Below the pieces are notes generated by a model. It was given only the letters and a program-made list of their open reading frames with translations. It searched no databases and was not told the origin of the DNA. Both the position numbers and the translations under genes were made by a program. DNA of 64,000 bases. It comes from Eimeria necatrix. Its lineage: Eukaryota > Apicomplexa > Conoidasida > Eucoccidiorida > Eimeriidae. The stretch spans positions 2,488 to 66,487 of the forward strand of contig NW_013654863.1 in assembly GCF_000499385.1 (NCBI RefSeq), in the 5' to 3' direction. This document shows positions 19,122 to 33,100 of the stretch, piece by piece (within the stretch, counting starts at the first letter, position 1; each line of letters opens with the position of its first letter).

Positions 19122-20615
19122 GAGAGTAAAGCCTGAGCCCTCAGCTAGCTGCTGCTACGGGGCTCGCCGAAACGAAACGAGATGCAACTTCGAGTTTCTT
19201 GCATTGAGTTTTGCTGCTCCCTGGGCTTAAGAGCAGCGCCTCTGCCAAAATAGCAGAACTTTGGCTAAAAATTAAATCAATTTGCATAAATTAAACAAAT
19301 AATTGAATTAATTTGCGAAAATTAAACTATTTTAATCTACGAAGGACAAGTTTCGCCTGAAGAAGGCTGGCTGCACGGGCCGGAGCCGACAGAGGGCTGC
19401 ACTGGGCCGCTGAAGCCGCCGCGAAGTGCATGCAAATTGACGCAAAATGTACTTTTGGGAATTTATGAAGAAGAAAGAAACAAAATATGGAAAAGGAAGG
19501 AAAATTGTGGCATTAAGACAGCCCCGAAGCCCCACAGCTCGAAAGAACAAGACCCTGTGGCCTCCGCCGCGGTGTTAATTACTTTTTCCCATTTTCTCGC
19601 TTTCAAACATAAATAGCATCTAATAAAACCAGGAACTTTACAAGTAAACTTAATTACGTAATTCGGAAAGGATAGATCACCCCAGAAAGGATCGCATGCA
19701 CTAGACTCGGTCGAGTTTACCAGTGGCTTCTTGTTTGGCTGAATTCAACTTTCTTGAAGATGCTCCATTTCCGCTTCAAAGTAAGCCAGAAAGTTGCATG
19801 CAAAGAGAATAATAAGTGTAAATAAATGAATCTTCTTCAATTAATTAACAATCATCGCAGGAAAATGCATCTTCATTCGTTGAAAGCTAACATGCCTGAG
19901 AACTTTCCTGCTCCTAGGAGGAAATTTCTTGAACAACAAATAATCTGCAAACCACTACTGCCTCTATGCGCAGATAAGTTGCATATGGCTTTATATTCTG
20001 ACCAGTAGATAAGTTGCATATGGCTTTTTATTTTGACTAGTACTTCCTCCAATATTATTGCAGGTCTTAGAGCGATATTGTGAAACACACAACCCCAGCA
20101 GCCCGGCTGTTGGGAAGTAGCAGAAATTCCTTAAAGGATTATATTGAGTTCAGAAGTTCAGGTTTAGGTCTGCGAAGAATTTGAGTCCCTAAGAACTGCC
20201 ACTTGGTGTCTTGAAAGAGCCCGACAGAGGAATTTTGTTGCCGGCTCCAGCCTGCATTCAGCAGCAATTGCACTAACTCCTAAAAAGGAACTAAAAAGGT
20301 CAAGTGTATCAACAATTGCACTTCCTCCGTCGTGGCCAAGGCTCTCTTCAGCCGCCTAAGGCGCATCAGAAAACACAAAAGTCTTCCAATTTACTCCAAT
20401 TTACACGAATGCTGCGGACAGTTCCACTTTAGATGCTGAAAAGCACTTTCTGCATTCTACAGCAATGCTGCAAACAGGTCCATTTTAGATGCTAAACATC
20501 ATTTTCTGCATTCTACAGTAATGCTGCAGAAAGTTCCACTTTAGAAGCTGAAATGCCTTTTTTGCATTTTGCAGTAATACTGCAAAAAGTTCCATTTCAG
20601 ATGCTAAAAAGGACT
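19122..20615. other. Interval between repeat-rich and repeat-poor segments
   Basis: No gene recognised. Triplet runs stop here and AT content rises. Contents: a 36-bp tandem duplication at about 19971-20042 (GATAAGTTGCATATGGCTTT core) and the 56-bp tandem repeat at 20408-20612. A minus-strand frame at 19332-19550 has a normal residue mix but no support. Confidence 0.55.
20408..20612. repeat. 56-bp tandem repeat, about 3.7 copies
   Basis: Copies start at 20408, 20464, 20520 and 20576, each opening AATGCTGC (AATACTGC in the last) followed by a GTTCCACTTTAGATGCTGAA-like core. The period is constant at 56 bp. It sits at the 3' end of the large minus-strand gene. Confidence 0.92.
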
Positions 20616-21090
20616 TTAAGCTCCTTGCAGTTCCCCGGGGCTGACCTGAACTGGAATCTGGGGCCTCCCCTTTTCCTTAAGAGTGGAGCGATCTGGGGCT
20701 TTTGGGGCTTTTTGGTGGCTTTCCTCTACGGGGCGGGACTCTCGTCTTAACTCTGCAAGGAGTCGCGCTGCTGCGGAGTAGCTTTCTGACCTCTCGGCCT
20801 CGAGCGTTGTTTTCTGGATGCCAGATGTTTCAGCGAGGAAGTCCACAATGCTCTTTCTCGCTCGCGAGTGGCGCCTATTCATGGCGGAGGCGGAGGGGTC
20901 TCGAAACAAATTGCTGTGCTTGTGATCTGCTGCATTAGTTGCATTAGTTGAACTGGTGAGTTTCAGAGCCGCGACGCCTCCGTAGTCTGCAGCGCTTTTC
21001 GGCGACTCTGCCTGCCGCGCCGTAGCAACATGCAAGCTCACTTGGTCTGTTGGGCCAGAAACAGAAGAAGCAGGCGCTTTGCCTTCCCCT

Positions 21091-21127
<37 letters not shown>

Positions 21128-24100
21128 CTTGGTGTGGGTGGCTTCCCTCTGGCCGCCTTTGTGGAGGATCTGTCTTGTCACTGGCAGCCAAAAGCTGCTC
21201 CGCAGGATCTGTTTCGAACGCGCTCGTTTCTTCAGACCCTGTGCACAGCCACTTGCCTTCGCTAAATGCGACAAAGACGCGAGCAAATATATCAAGCGTG
21301 CGCGCTTCCAGGGAGTCTTCCTCGGCTCGAACACCCGAAAAATGGTTCACGGAGATTTGCTGCGCCTTCAGTTCCCTGCGCCACTCCACGGCAGCTGAGT
21401 GGCAAGCACCCGCCAAAGCTTGAATTCTTTGTTTGCTACATTTTTTCACGCACACGGCAATCCCGCCGCCACAGCTCGCAGAGTAGGCCTCTGATGATCC
21501 ACTGCTCGTTGTGATCTTGCACAGGAAAAGAAGCACACCGCATTCGCAAACTGAAAAATGAAGAATATGACTTACTGTCCAGTGGATATTCCTGGGAAGT
21601 TTCATATTGCAAAGCCGGAACTGCTAATCACCTCTGGTCCAGCGAATATCGCAACGAGAACAGGAGCTTCCTGCGTTGGCGTCACGCTCTTTGTGAGCTG
21701 CTGCGTAGACTCATGGTGCATTCCTTCTACAGCTAGCGAGAAATGGCCTCGGCTTGTTGTGCTTGTTACAGTAGCGCGGCTAAAGGGCGAAGTATCAGCA
21801 GCGTACGGCCCGGCTGCGCCATAACTTGAAGCCCCAAGAGTTCGGCGTAGCAGCTCGAGGCTCTCTTCGTTTACAGCCCCGGGGGAAAGCCAGAGCAGCT
21901 GAGCTGTGGTAGTTTGGCTATTTTGGGCGAATTGCAGGGATTTCAGGCCCTCAAAGAAGACATCTTTAGACGAAGAAGACGGAGGTGGATCACGGTTGTC
22001 GTTCACTTGGCTTTTGCTGTCCTTTTGGACCTCTTTTTTGCCAGCAACGGCGTCAGATGAGGCTGCATTTCGCTTCGGCTCCTCTTCTGTCATCCCAAGA
22101 AACCCAGCGAACGCCTCTGAAGCTAACGTCGGGGATAGCCCAATGGCACTGTGCATGTTGGGCAAGCTGCAGAGGACCAGGTGCAGGCAATTCGCAACTT
22201 GCCGATCCAGCGAAAGCCAGCCTCCGAGAAGCCGGCATCGGCGAGCCGCCTCTTGCAGAACAGCAAGAGCTGCCGCGCAGGTAAGGCTGTCTGAATCATC
22301 GAAGCATCACCTAAGCAGAGAAATATTATTAAGTGGAAAGTCACAACGCAGGCGCGTGCTTTGTAGACGGATACGCGCGCAACTCACTGCAGTGTGACTC
22401 CTTACCTTCTCCGAAACTATCATCTGAGGCTCCTCCATCAAAGTATGAACTTCGCGTGGCCAAGAACAGCCTGATAAGCGGCTTGAGGCAGCGCAAGGCA
22501 TGCAAAGTTGCGTCCAGGTCCGCGCCTTTCAACTGGTATGGGGTAAGCTGGCGCTGTTGCTCTATTTGAAAAAGAGCTAACATGCAAAGCTGCGCTCCTT
22601 GGAAGGCAACTCTCTTGAGCATAGCTTCATCGGCTTGTTCATTTGAATCGTCGGCTGGCGACGGAGGTTGCATTTGCGAGACGAGCAGTTTCGAAAGCGC
22701 CAGCATTTGAATAGAGAGCAACAAAGCCTCTGAAAACAGTGTTCTGTGAAGGTACAAGTCCGACCCGCAGTATCTATCAATGAACGCAGCAACTTTAACG
22801 ACAATCTGAAAGTATCGCAGAAATTGTTGAGTCGCCAGTCCATCTGCAGCCGCTGCCGCTTCTACTCCGCTCGTGTCGTTGCTCTCAGGAATGCGTCGGG
22901 ACCCGAGCTGCATCTCTTGCTGCAAGCGATAAACGTGTAGCTGGTGGAGCCACACTCGCGCACATAAGGGCGGGCTGGGTTCTCCCAGCCACCGCAGCTG
23001 CTGCCCAGCTAAGGCCACTAAGTTGTAGTATTCTGCAGTCTTTCCGGGTTGATGCTTGAAAGCCTCTGCCAGGCCAAGGAGCAAGGCTGCCCTTCGTTGA
23101 TTCCAATTATTAAACAGGTTCCGATGGTCTTTGCAAGTTGAGTCTTCTCCAGGCGATCTTTCCATTCTGGAGTCAAGGTGATGCAACTTTGGCATTGTTG
23201 CAGGCTGCCAGAGAGGAGCTCCTGGTAAATCCTGGGCACCCGCCACCGTTTGCCCAACGCGTCGGTTGTCTTTTTTGCCTACAGGGATATCTGAAAGGCC
23301 CTCTGTGGCTGGGGAGTTTCTGGCTCTTGCATCTGGCTTTCCGGAAAAGCCAAGTTCCGAGAGAGAGTTTTTTTGCAAATGCATTTCTGCTTGCTTCAGA
23401 GCATCGGTTCTTAAGCCTGAAATGAGGCCCCATTGTGCCGCTGCGTCGGCTTCAGGTGCATCTGTGCTGTGGTGCACCTCGAAAACGTCTGCTTGGCACA
23501 ACTGCACCTTACCATCATCCACTTGTGCAAGCTTCAACAAAACAGGGCACTCCGCGACAATCTGTGAAGCTAACAGGCTTGCATCTGCAAATGCAACTTC
23601 ACCGTCAACGTGAGCTTCTTTTGCGTAATGCCGTGCCCACTTGCATAGGCAGAGAGCCTTCGTTGGCTGGCCCATCGAAACATGCACATCGGCGAGAAGT
23701 ACAAGAAGCTCTACTACCACTCCTGGTAAACAAACCGCCCCTTCCACTGGAGGGGGAGCAGATTGAATGCCGGGGGCCTCGGGTGGTAAAGGGAGCCACG
23801 AGAGATCTTCTTGAAAAGTTGAAGGCACTTTGGCTTTGGCCTCCTGCAGTTTGCTAATCTCTGAAGGCTTAGCCTGATCAAGTTTTGGCGGTAAACGTCC
23901 CGACGACAGTTGAAGCAGGCGTGTCGCCAAACTAGCTGCTGCCGAAAACCTTTTTCCCCTAAAGAGGAGCCGCGCCACCTGCTGCCAAGCTCTAATCCCA
24001 TTCTATAGTCGCATCCATCGCATAGAAAACAGTAACTAGTGCACAGTTCATTTAGCTTCTTCTGACAAGTGCAACTGCGGCTGCAGTCCTGTTCACGAGA

Positions 24101-27100
24101 ATGCTTAAACTGCGTTGAGCCTTCGGCAAAGAAGAACCTAGCAGAAGAACAGCTTCGGTGTTAAGCTGTGGCTACTCGTCTCGGTAAAAAAGCCTCACTA
24201 AGATTGTCGGTTGCAATAAAAAGCCTCTTTCGAAGGCACCCGCAGTAGTTGCAGCATGCGCTGCGGCCTCTGCCGAAGTATAAGCCTTATGCATGTGCCC
24301 GAGGGCCTCTTGGACTTGCGAAAGCAGCATTAAGGCGAAATATGCATCCTCAGTGGGAAACTCTCTACAGAGACACACAGGCAATACCGAACCTTTAAAA
24401 TGTACTTGTTTAGATTTCTTGCTAAGGTCTGCTACAAGGCAAACGTGCCTCGTATCTTCAGCTACTACAGCTATGGTATCTTCAGCTACTACAGCTAGTA
24501 TATACTCACTTTGCCCACAGTGGTTGCTGGAGCTGAGAGCGCAAAGTGTCCAACACTTTACGAAGAGAGATTTTCTCCGCCGCGGACCTGTTCCTCCCCG
24601 CCAACCGGTTCGCTGTGAAGACATGAAGATGGCTTTTAGGATAATGATATTGCCTAATTGTTCGCGGAGCAGCAGTGGCGAACATATAGTAGAGTAAGGT
24701 GCATCGACAAAAATGAAGACGGGGGCAATTGTGGGAGTGGCGGCTCACGGCTGCCCTCGTGAAGTCCTTGAGATGGCGAAATTGGTCTCTTTGGCTCCCC
24801 GGGCTGTAATTGAGTGTCCGTTTCTTGAATAAGTTCTTGCAGAGTGACCATTAGTAGGTTAGCTACCTGCTCGAGGCCCTCTAGTCGCTGCGCCACTTCC
24901 TCTGGCTGACCATAAAAGCCCCACATCGGTAACTTACCTCACTCCACTGTAATGTTTTCTGGTCTACTACAAGCGGTGATATATCTGCTCAGGCAGAGCT
25001 AGATCTAATCGTGAAAGCAAAGAATGCTCTCAAACTAATAAGATTTTGCCGAAGCCACCGAGTACGGCTTTGTGGACTCACTTTTAAATGCGGCGCTGAC
25101 AAGTTAGAGATGGCTGCGACCATCCATGACGCCTTGGCCAGAACGAACCTCCTAGCGTTCGAAGCTCCATATAGCTCCTGAAGACGACTTTATGCGTAAT
25201 TAAAAAACAAAAGAGAAGTAGAAGCAGGTTTGCGGTAGGCTTTCGCAAAAAGGAGCCTTTGCTTAGCTTTATCAGCTTCGTTTGCGCAACACTCAGCACT
25301 TGAGCTTCAATCTTCTTCTAAAAGTGGATTATTTGCGTAGTCTAATAGATCGTGCTACTGCACAATCATCCAAAAGGTTCCTGAATGCCTGCCTGTGCAG
25401 TTTCCAGCTCCATAGATCCTCTCGTGCTGTAACATTCTCCCTATCGTCGAGTCTGCGCGAATTGGAAAATCCATAGAGAGGGGCTCGCTGTTCTGCCGTC
25501 TGGCTACTTTGTTGTCTTTCGCTCGAACCGGGAGTGAGGGTGTCTGACGAGGCCACAGAAAAGACTGCGAAATCGCCTCCTTCGAAAGTGGTGCCGGGGA
25601 ATTCTCCTCTTTCAAAAAGGCAGGCTATTGATGTTCCTACTCCCCAGACGATTTCCCGTAGCTGCCAGTAAGCGGCTTGAAGGTCTCTGCAGCTGCAAGG
25701 CAAGTGTCAAGCAAACAAGTTTGTTGCTAGGGCTGATCTTTGAGTAGAATGTGCCAATACTGACTGGCTACGAGCACCTCTGTGGAAAATCCTTACTCAA
25801 TGCAGAGAAAGCAGCGCAAAAGGCGGCAGTACGTCGCCGTCTGGATATTCCTGCAAACATCTGCCGCCACGTACTCTGCCACTGCCAAGATTGGGAACGC
25901 TTTTTCCCGCGTGAAATCACAGCAACGTAATACGCAAGCAAACCAAGCCAACGCATCTACGAGTTCAGCCGCGTGAGCTCTACTACCGTCAGGTGTAGGG
26001 GAGAGCAGCGATGTAGGCAGCGTTGTTAGATGCCCGTGAAGTTTCCTTATGCGGTGCCTCAGAAGCCCTCCATCACTGCGACCCGAGAAAAGCTCTGTAG
26101 CTCCCCATTCTCCTTGAGCCGGCAAAGGATGCTCAGCAGACGTCATTAGGATACCATGAAGAATGCGGGAAGCCAGCAGCGCTGCATGCAGTTGCTCGTG
26201 GTGCGACTTCCGGTGTGTGAACCTGGCCCATCGGTGAAGAGGTATGAGGCTTCTAAGACGTATGTCTATTTGCCCTGTCTCTGGGGTGAAGAACTGGCTG
26301 TCAAGATAAGGCCACTCGTGCAGCATGTTTCTTCTCCAGAAACACGCTTCAACAGCTTCACGCCAGGAGCTGCAAGCAAGTTCTTGCTTCTGGCCAAGCC
26401 ATGACAGGTCACCTAGCCGGCACAGGACCTCGCACAGCCCCTCGAAGTGCTTCTCTCTGCGGAGTGTTTGGGCAGCCTTTTGGTGCTGCCTCAATACTGA
26501 GAGCCAAAGCTGCTCCATGGAAGATGTCTCTCTGAGCGACATCGCAGAAGAGCGCGGGCTAGTTTCCGAGATACCGCTAAATTACACCGAAACTACCGAA
26601 GGGCTGCGGACCTCTTCTTAGTTCCCACTGTTTCTTACCTATTGCTCCACTTGGCCTCCCACAATGCTTTACGCGTTTTATCTAGAGTTATAAGCAATGT
26701 ATCTGACGGGTTTGATTCCATAGGCATGTGGTTCAGTTCTTTTTGCAACCAGCAGGCCAATTGTTCCTGCCTGCCCAGGGATGCAGTCATTGTGGCCTCC
26801 ATTTCCACCCAAAATTTTGCATTCTCTTCTGCAATATGAGCAGATTCTTCGGCCTCAATCAGTGCAGAACTGGGCGCATTATCAGTTCGCTGCTCAGCTC
26901 CACGAGTTGCTCTCCTCTTGGACTGGTTTGTCACCGGCATTCTGCAAACAAGTGCAGGCAGAGCTGCACTGAGGGTGCTCGAACACCCTCTTTGCCGTGG
27001 TGAAGCCTGGAAACGGTGACAAGTGTGGAATTAAGAAAGTCTTGCACTATCTTGAAGGCACTTTTACTTAAGTGCCTACGGCTCTTGGGGCTCCTTTTCT

Positions 27101-30100
27101 AGCGATGCTATCCTCGCAGCCAAAAGCTTCTCGTTTGCATGCTCCTGCTCCCTTGCCGCTTCTCCCATAAGTTCCAGAACATTTTTTAGAGCTTCCTTCT
27201 TTGCAGAAATAATCTTTTGTTGTGCCCAAAGGCCAAGGCTAACAGCACACCGGAATGGTGGACCTCTTCCAAGCCTACTGAAGCGGCGGCAAAGCGCCAC
27301 AGCTTGATGAAGCCGGCCTCGATGAAGCATGACCCTAACGCAAAATATAAAGACTCCTCCGAGGTGCCACGTGTTCACTCTTTTCAAATCTGTGCGCACA
27401 TCGTTTCGCTGCTGTTCTGCATAGTCGGCGTTGCCAGGTTCCTCCTACAGGTGCTTGGCTTCAGCACTATAAGAAGAAGGCAACGTAGTTTTCCGCTGCC
27501 ATCAAAACTCTAGGAAGTATCCTGCGGGGTATTCTGGCAGCAAGGTCAAACGTTCAAAATAGCTCACCAAATGCCCGCTGGCATAACAAAACTTGTCTGT
27601 TTACCGCCTCTGAGTTCGGCGTTTCGCAAGACTCCTCCTCTGGAGACCATTCTGTGGCCTCAAGCATTGATGAGTAGACTACCGCGGATCCCTCATCGGG
27701 AACAGCATACAGTCTCATCATTTCTGCAGGATAGGTACAAAATTATGCATATGATTCAGCGCTTAATGACACGCGTAGGGAGTAGATCAGATATAATCCA
27801 CGTGCGGCGCTCTTTCTGGCTGACCTTCAAGGTTGGTGACGCTTAGCTCATCTTTGTCAGCTAAATGGAGATGCTCCCGTAAAATCAGGAAAAGCAAATC
27901 TACACAAGCCTGCGCGATCATCCCAGCTGCCACAGAGAGAGAAATCTGAGGCTTGGCATCAAGTGGCTGTTGCGCCTTGCCGCCTCTACTGTTAAGCCCG
28001 CCAGATATTACAGAGCCTCGTTGGCGTCCTGTGGCTTTCGCATCTCCCCGTCGTGCTTGTTTGTTGCCTGCAAGCCCGTCTCCTCCTCTGGAGCTTTCTC
28101 TTGTGTTTATTGCAGCAGGGTCTTTGCCCAGAAAGACAGCATCAGGAGGAAACAAGGCATCCACTGAGCTAGAACCTGTTAAATCTTCTTGATAAGTGGC
28201 AAGATACGCAGCATCTGGATTGACAAGCAGCAGGGCATTGCCCAAGTTCACGATAATAGAATATGCTAGCAAGGGGGCATTGCTGGCCACCGCAAAGGAA
28301 GCTGCTGTTGCCCCCCGTTGGAAAAGAAGAAGAAGGGCAGGCCAAACAGATGACTGGCCTGGAGCTGCAAGCCTCTCGGCTTCTGATGCCACTAGCTCGA
28401 TTCGCTTCTCCGGGCTGACAGAAGCACGGAAAACGGAAGCTGGAGATCCATTCGAGGGCGAAACAGCACCGCTGCGGGAAGGCGATTTTGTTCGTGTCTG
28501 CTCCTGACAATTCGCCAAATCAGTTGGGAGACGAGGCGCATCCCCCTTTCCTGGGTTAGGAACGCGATCTGAATCTATGTCTAAGTCAGCTTCAATACAA
28601 TCGAAAGCAAAGAGACCGTGCGAGCACTGGTGGGGAGAGGCATCCGAGGGCACGGCTGGCAAAGTAGACGTGCGCCTCCAAGCGGAAAGAGTGTGCAGGG
28701 GTGCTGCTAGAAGCAACGAAGATAAGTTAGCTATCCAGATAACTGAGTCATCTTGGGGAGCTATATGCTCCTCAAGCTTTCGAGCGCGAAGCCGCCCTTC
28801 CACTTCCATCCCTTGGCTGTGTATCTGACGAGCTCGCTCTGTTGTGTCTTGAACTGACGGTTCTTCTTCTCCCTCGCCATCAGCGGCAGGTGTTCCTGTT
28901 GAAAGTGCAGCTTTGCTGTGTGTCCGGGAGCACAGCCATTCCACTAAGGGTTCAGCATTGCTGGCATGGGCTTCGAAAGTCGTCTTTGCATAGCTACGTA
29001 ATGAAGCAACGGCTGCTGGGGCCGCTAACTCCAGAAGACTCTCCGCATCAGCAATAAGCTCCTCTATGTCTGAGATGCCCGCCCAATCGGCCTGCCTGAT
29101 GCGACGTTTCAGGGCAACAGATATGACAGAGCCGATGAGATTTACAAAGGCATGATCCTCCTTGTCTCCACGAAGCCGCACGATAATCTTCGTAGCATCA
29201 ATTAACCGCTGGGTAGAAGCTCCGACATCACCAGGCGAAGCCAGCAGAGCTGCGCTAATTACGGCGCATAACTGCTTTCCCTCTGGTGTTCTGCAGTCAA
29301 CGACCCATGAGGGGGGAGGGATCCCTTCTGAAAAATGCGAAGCTTGCGAGTGGAACGGCTGGAATGGAGATATTGACACAATGGCAGCACTTAACCATGC
29401 ACTCAAGACCACTAGCTTCTCCAGAGGGGTCAACACTGCTCCCATAGTCGCGGGCAACGTTAACGATCTTGGCAAATGCTTGCAGGCTATGCCATGAATT
29501 ATGGGTATCTGCATTCACAAAACCGGGGTGCTCACCAAGGCAGCGAGAGCATCTGAAAGCATCTATATGCTGTGTCTTGCATCAGTTAAGCACCTTGCCT
29601 AGTTGCGAACAGCAAGTTTAATGCAATTATCAGTCCCTCAAAAGCCATATACTCCTGAGACTACAGTTGAATAACAGCCGTCACCTGAAATTGAGCAGCA
29701 GCGAGGCATCCAAAACCTAGCAAAGTAGCCTCCATCACGCGCGCCTGTGGTGGTAGAGAGTTTTGGGGTAGAGCATCTACGGCTGCAAAGGCTCGCATAA
29801 TAGGCCGGATGATCTCCGCTGGAAGAGATGAAAGCGATGACATCAACACATACAATGTGTTGAGAAGTATCGAAAGTTGTTCTTCGGCGACGTCTGCACT
29901 GTGAGAAAATACAGCCAACTCCAAGTTCGTGGCTTGAAAAAATGCGTCTTCAAGAGCAGCAACCGCTTCGCTTCGCCAGTGCAGCAGAGAATAACGATAC
30001 TTTTGGTCCCGAGACTGCTCCACACAGATCCCCAGAATTGACAGGTAAATGCTTTCTTTTCCACGCTGCAGTGATGAAGCCTAACCAACTGCGTCCATGC

Positions 30101-33100
30101 GCAATGGGTGCACGTCATCAAAGGGAAAATTGGCGTGCGTGTGTGTCGGCTGCATGCCTCGAATTGTATCTTACGCAGCGAACAACACTCTCGGCGATCG
30201 ATCGTACAACTAACGGAGGCAACCGCGCTGCAAAACGCGAAACAAAATAGGCAGTCCAACTGGCTTGAAGAAGCAACCGGAACTTTTTTCATAGACATGC
30301 AATGCTGATTAAGCTTTGAAGCTTCTAGCCTGATAGATAAGGGTTAGTACTGATGGGTGGTACTCGAGGCATTTCACCTAAAGCATCTTCCCGTAGCTTC
30401 GAGTTCTTCGGCACTTTACCCTTTACGCCTGCTTCCAGTACGGTCACGAGGTTCCACATTTCTTTGATTTCTGTCTGCAGCCAACGCACGGCTTCCTCAT
30501 CTCCTACTGCTCTCTTTAATACTCAGGTTTCATGTTGTAATGAGGCAGTAGCAGTATACAAGGCCAGTGGAATTGTTTGTTTCCGAAGTAGCGCTAATCA
30601 TTGAATGCTTGCTGGCTTGCCATGCCACTCAACGCACTTCCAGAGAGCTCAAGCTAATTCGAGTCAAGCGGCTTTTAGTGCTGTTCCCAAAGTTTCAAGT
30701 GAAGTTTGAAGTGACTCTACTTACTTCTGCAGTACGTGGCAACGAACAACGCAGGGCTGCGCTATAAATACGCGCACGAAGCATTGCAATCGGAAGCGGC
30801 CAGCTGCAGCTCAGCGGAAGGCTGGTTTCGCTCAAATCTGACGATCGAGCCTCTCCCACCTCCTCATATGCGACTGTACAAACGAGGGCAGAACAGTGAT
30901 TATATACAATTTCTTCTTTATGTGTCTACGGGTGTGATGTGCAGCTACTTGGAAGAGCATGATGGCCCGCAGCTCCTAGACTTGACCAAGGCCGCTTACC
31001 TACATAGATTTCAGTATTTCTCAAAGCATAAATGCGGGTTACTTCCTTCAGGCCAAGCCGGAGGCCAGACCCCATGAGATCCTTCTGCTGTCGAGATACA
31101 CCCAAACCGCCGTGAGTGCGCAGGGACCCCCCATATAAAACTCGCCAGGATCTCCCCACATTGGTTGCCGCCGATTGTGCAGACGCACCTGCACCTGGGA
31201 GGCTTAAAAGGAGGAATTGCGGTCCCCTCCCAACCAGAAGTGGAGACTTGAGCTGCCGCCGAGATTTTGGTGGTCCCTGCCCCGGCTGCATCACCTCCTT
31301 CGTGGGCTTGAGACCAGCCACAGAAATCCAACTACCCTCTAGTCTTGCTGCGGACGAAACTTCTTTTTCAGCAGCTTCTACAAAGTGACCTCCAGCTGGT
31401 GGCGGTAGAAAGTCTGCGAGGGCGCAGAGTGCTAGGCACTTCCGGTACCAGTTTCGTCCGCAGTTCAATTTCACGCGGTGTTTGTCTGTAAGCTCCTTTT
31501 CGTTCAGGCGACCTTCGCCGACAGTATTTCGCGCAATCTCCCCTTTATCAACGGCGTCTTCCACTATGGTGACGATTCTTGGGGTACCGGGGCGCCGGGT
31601 TCCTCTCAATCCTGTAGCCGATGTACTTGAGGGTTGCGGGACAGGCTGCGCATTCACAGGCAGTCCAGAAACATTTTACGCACAAATTTTCTCCCGTGAG
31701 TTAAGTTGCCACGAGCGGTACACAGTAGCTTTCCTCCTGGTGTGACGTACTTTTGAAGCCATTCGAGCCTCAAAATCGTACATGAGGCACAACAGAGTCC
31801 AGGCCTCTGCAGGCTCTGCATCCCACGCAAGCGAATCTTTATGGTCATCCACCAGTTGTTGGCTGGGCTCCGATGGTGAAAGCATGCTTGATAAAAGCGC
31901 GCCTTCCAAAGGACTTGGTTTGTTAGAGAGCTGTTCCAAGTGGGCCATAGGATCCGCCGAAGCTAAAAGAGCGTTTGCAGCTTGCACCTTGCGGGCTTCC
32001 ACGAAGGGCATCGCCAGTGCAGCTGCGCAGCACTCAGCTCTGGCTATGAGCCCTCGCAACAGCTCCCGGCCTTTGCTGTCATTGCCACAAAGCAGCAAAT
32101 ATAATTAGAGTGCTAGCGTTCAACTTGATACTCAAGTTTGTTCTCGGTCTTGTCAATGGCCTTGCAAATGCTACACCCCCGCTACTTAAAATCAGAAGAG
32201 CCACCTTGAAAGCCTAAGCAGTTGGTGCATCTTTCTTTGTCACTATTCCTTTTTCTAAGGAAGGAATTTAAGGGCGTTGAAAGCTTACGGCTGATGGAGA
32301 GGTCTTCCCGTTGAGTGGAACAAAAACGTTGCTACAGCTGCCAGTGGGCGAAGGTAGCTAAATTTGCATTTTATCATTACTTCGGCCACTAATTCTAGTA
32401 TCTTTTCAACATGCTGCAGCTCGCTTGCACGTTGTTGCCCTTGTTCAGCGCTTTTTTCTGTTTCTTGTCCCGAAATCGTCATGGTGAACAACACACTTGC
32501 ATTTGGAAGTACGTGACAGTGCCAAAGCTGCACAGAAATTCAACCGCAGACTCCACTGCCAGTCCAATCTATGCAACTTAACTAAGGTAGTCGATATAAG
32601 CTCATGGAGGATTTTAGCTTCGCCAAGTGATGCACAAGTCGCACCGTTAGCAGGACTTGGCAAATGTAGTCACTACAGAAGTGCTTCGTGAGCTCCTCAA
32701 CGCCCTCAGTTGACAGCGCCGCACTCCATAGGGCCAATATGTCATGCACAATGCTCAATCGCTGCGCTTGTGTAGGTGGAGGGGCTGAACTATTAGCGTG
32801 GTTGTTTCCTTTAACGGGAAGAGGGCTCCCCGCTTCTTGGGAAGCTGCAGGCGAGCGTTGCCCACTTGAAAGGGCCTCAACAACTTGGCATTCAGTACGT
32901 CCATCCAGTGCCGCGTCCAGCATTCGCATAAGGCTCCACGTGTGCAATTTTAGCTCCAATATACACAACGGCAGTTCTGCTTCGGTCTCTGTCCACACTG
33001 CTATGCTTGACCCCTGTGCTCCCTGAACCACATATTCAACGTCTTGTGACTGCGTGTCCTAGAACCTATCTGCTGGTGGCGCCATATAATCAGGCTCATA

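Noticed and set aside
30736..31077. Plus-strand 113-codon frame (YKYAHEALQSEAASCSSAEG)
   Set aside because: It overlaps two minus-strand exons (31645-31000 and 30873-30725) that fit each other in phase with good splice sites.
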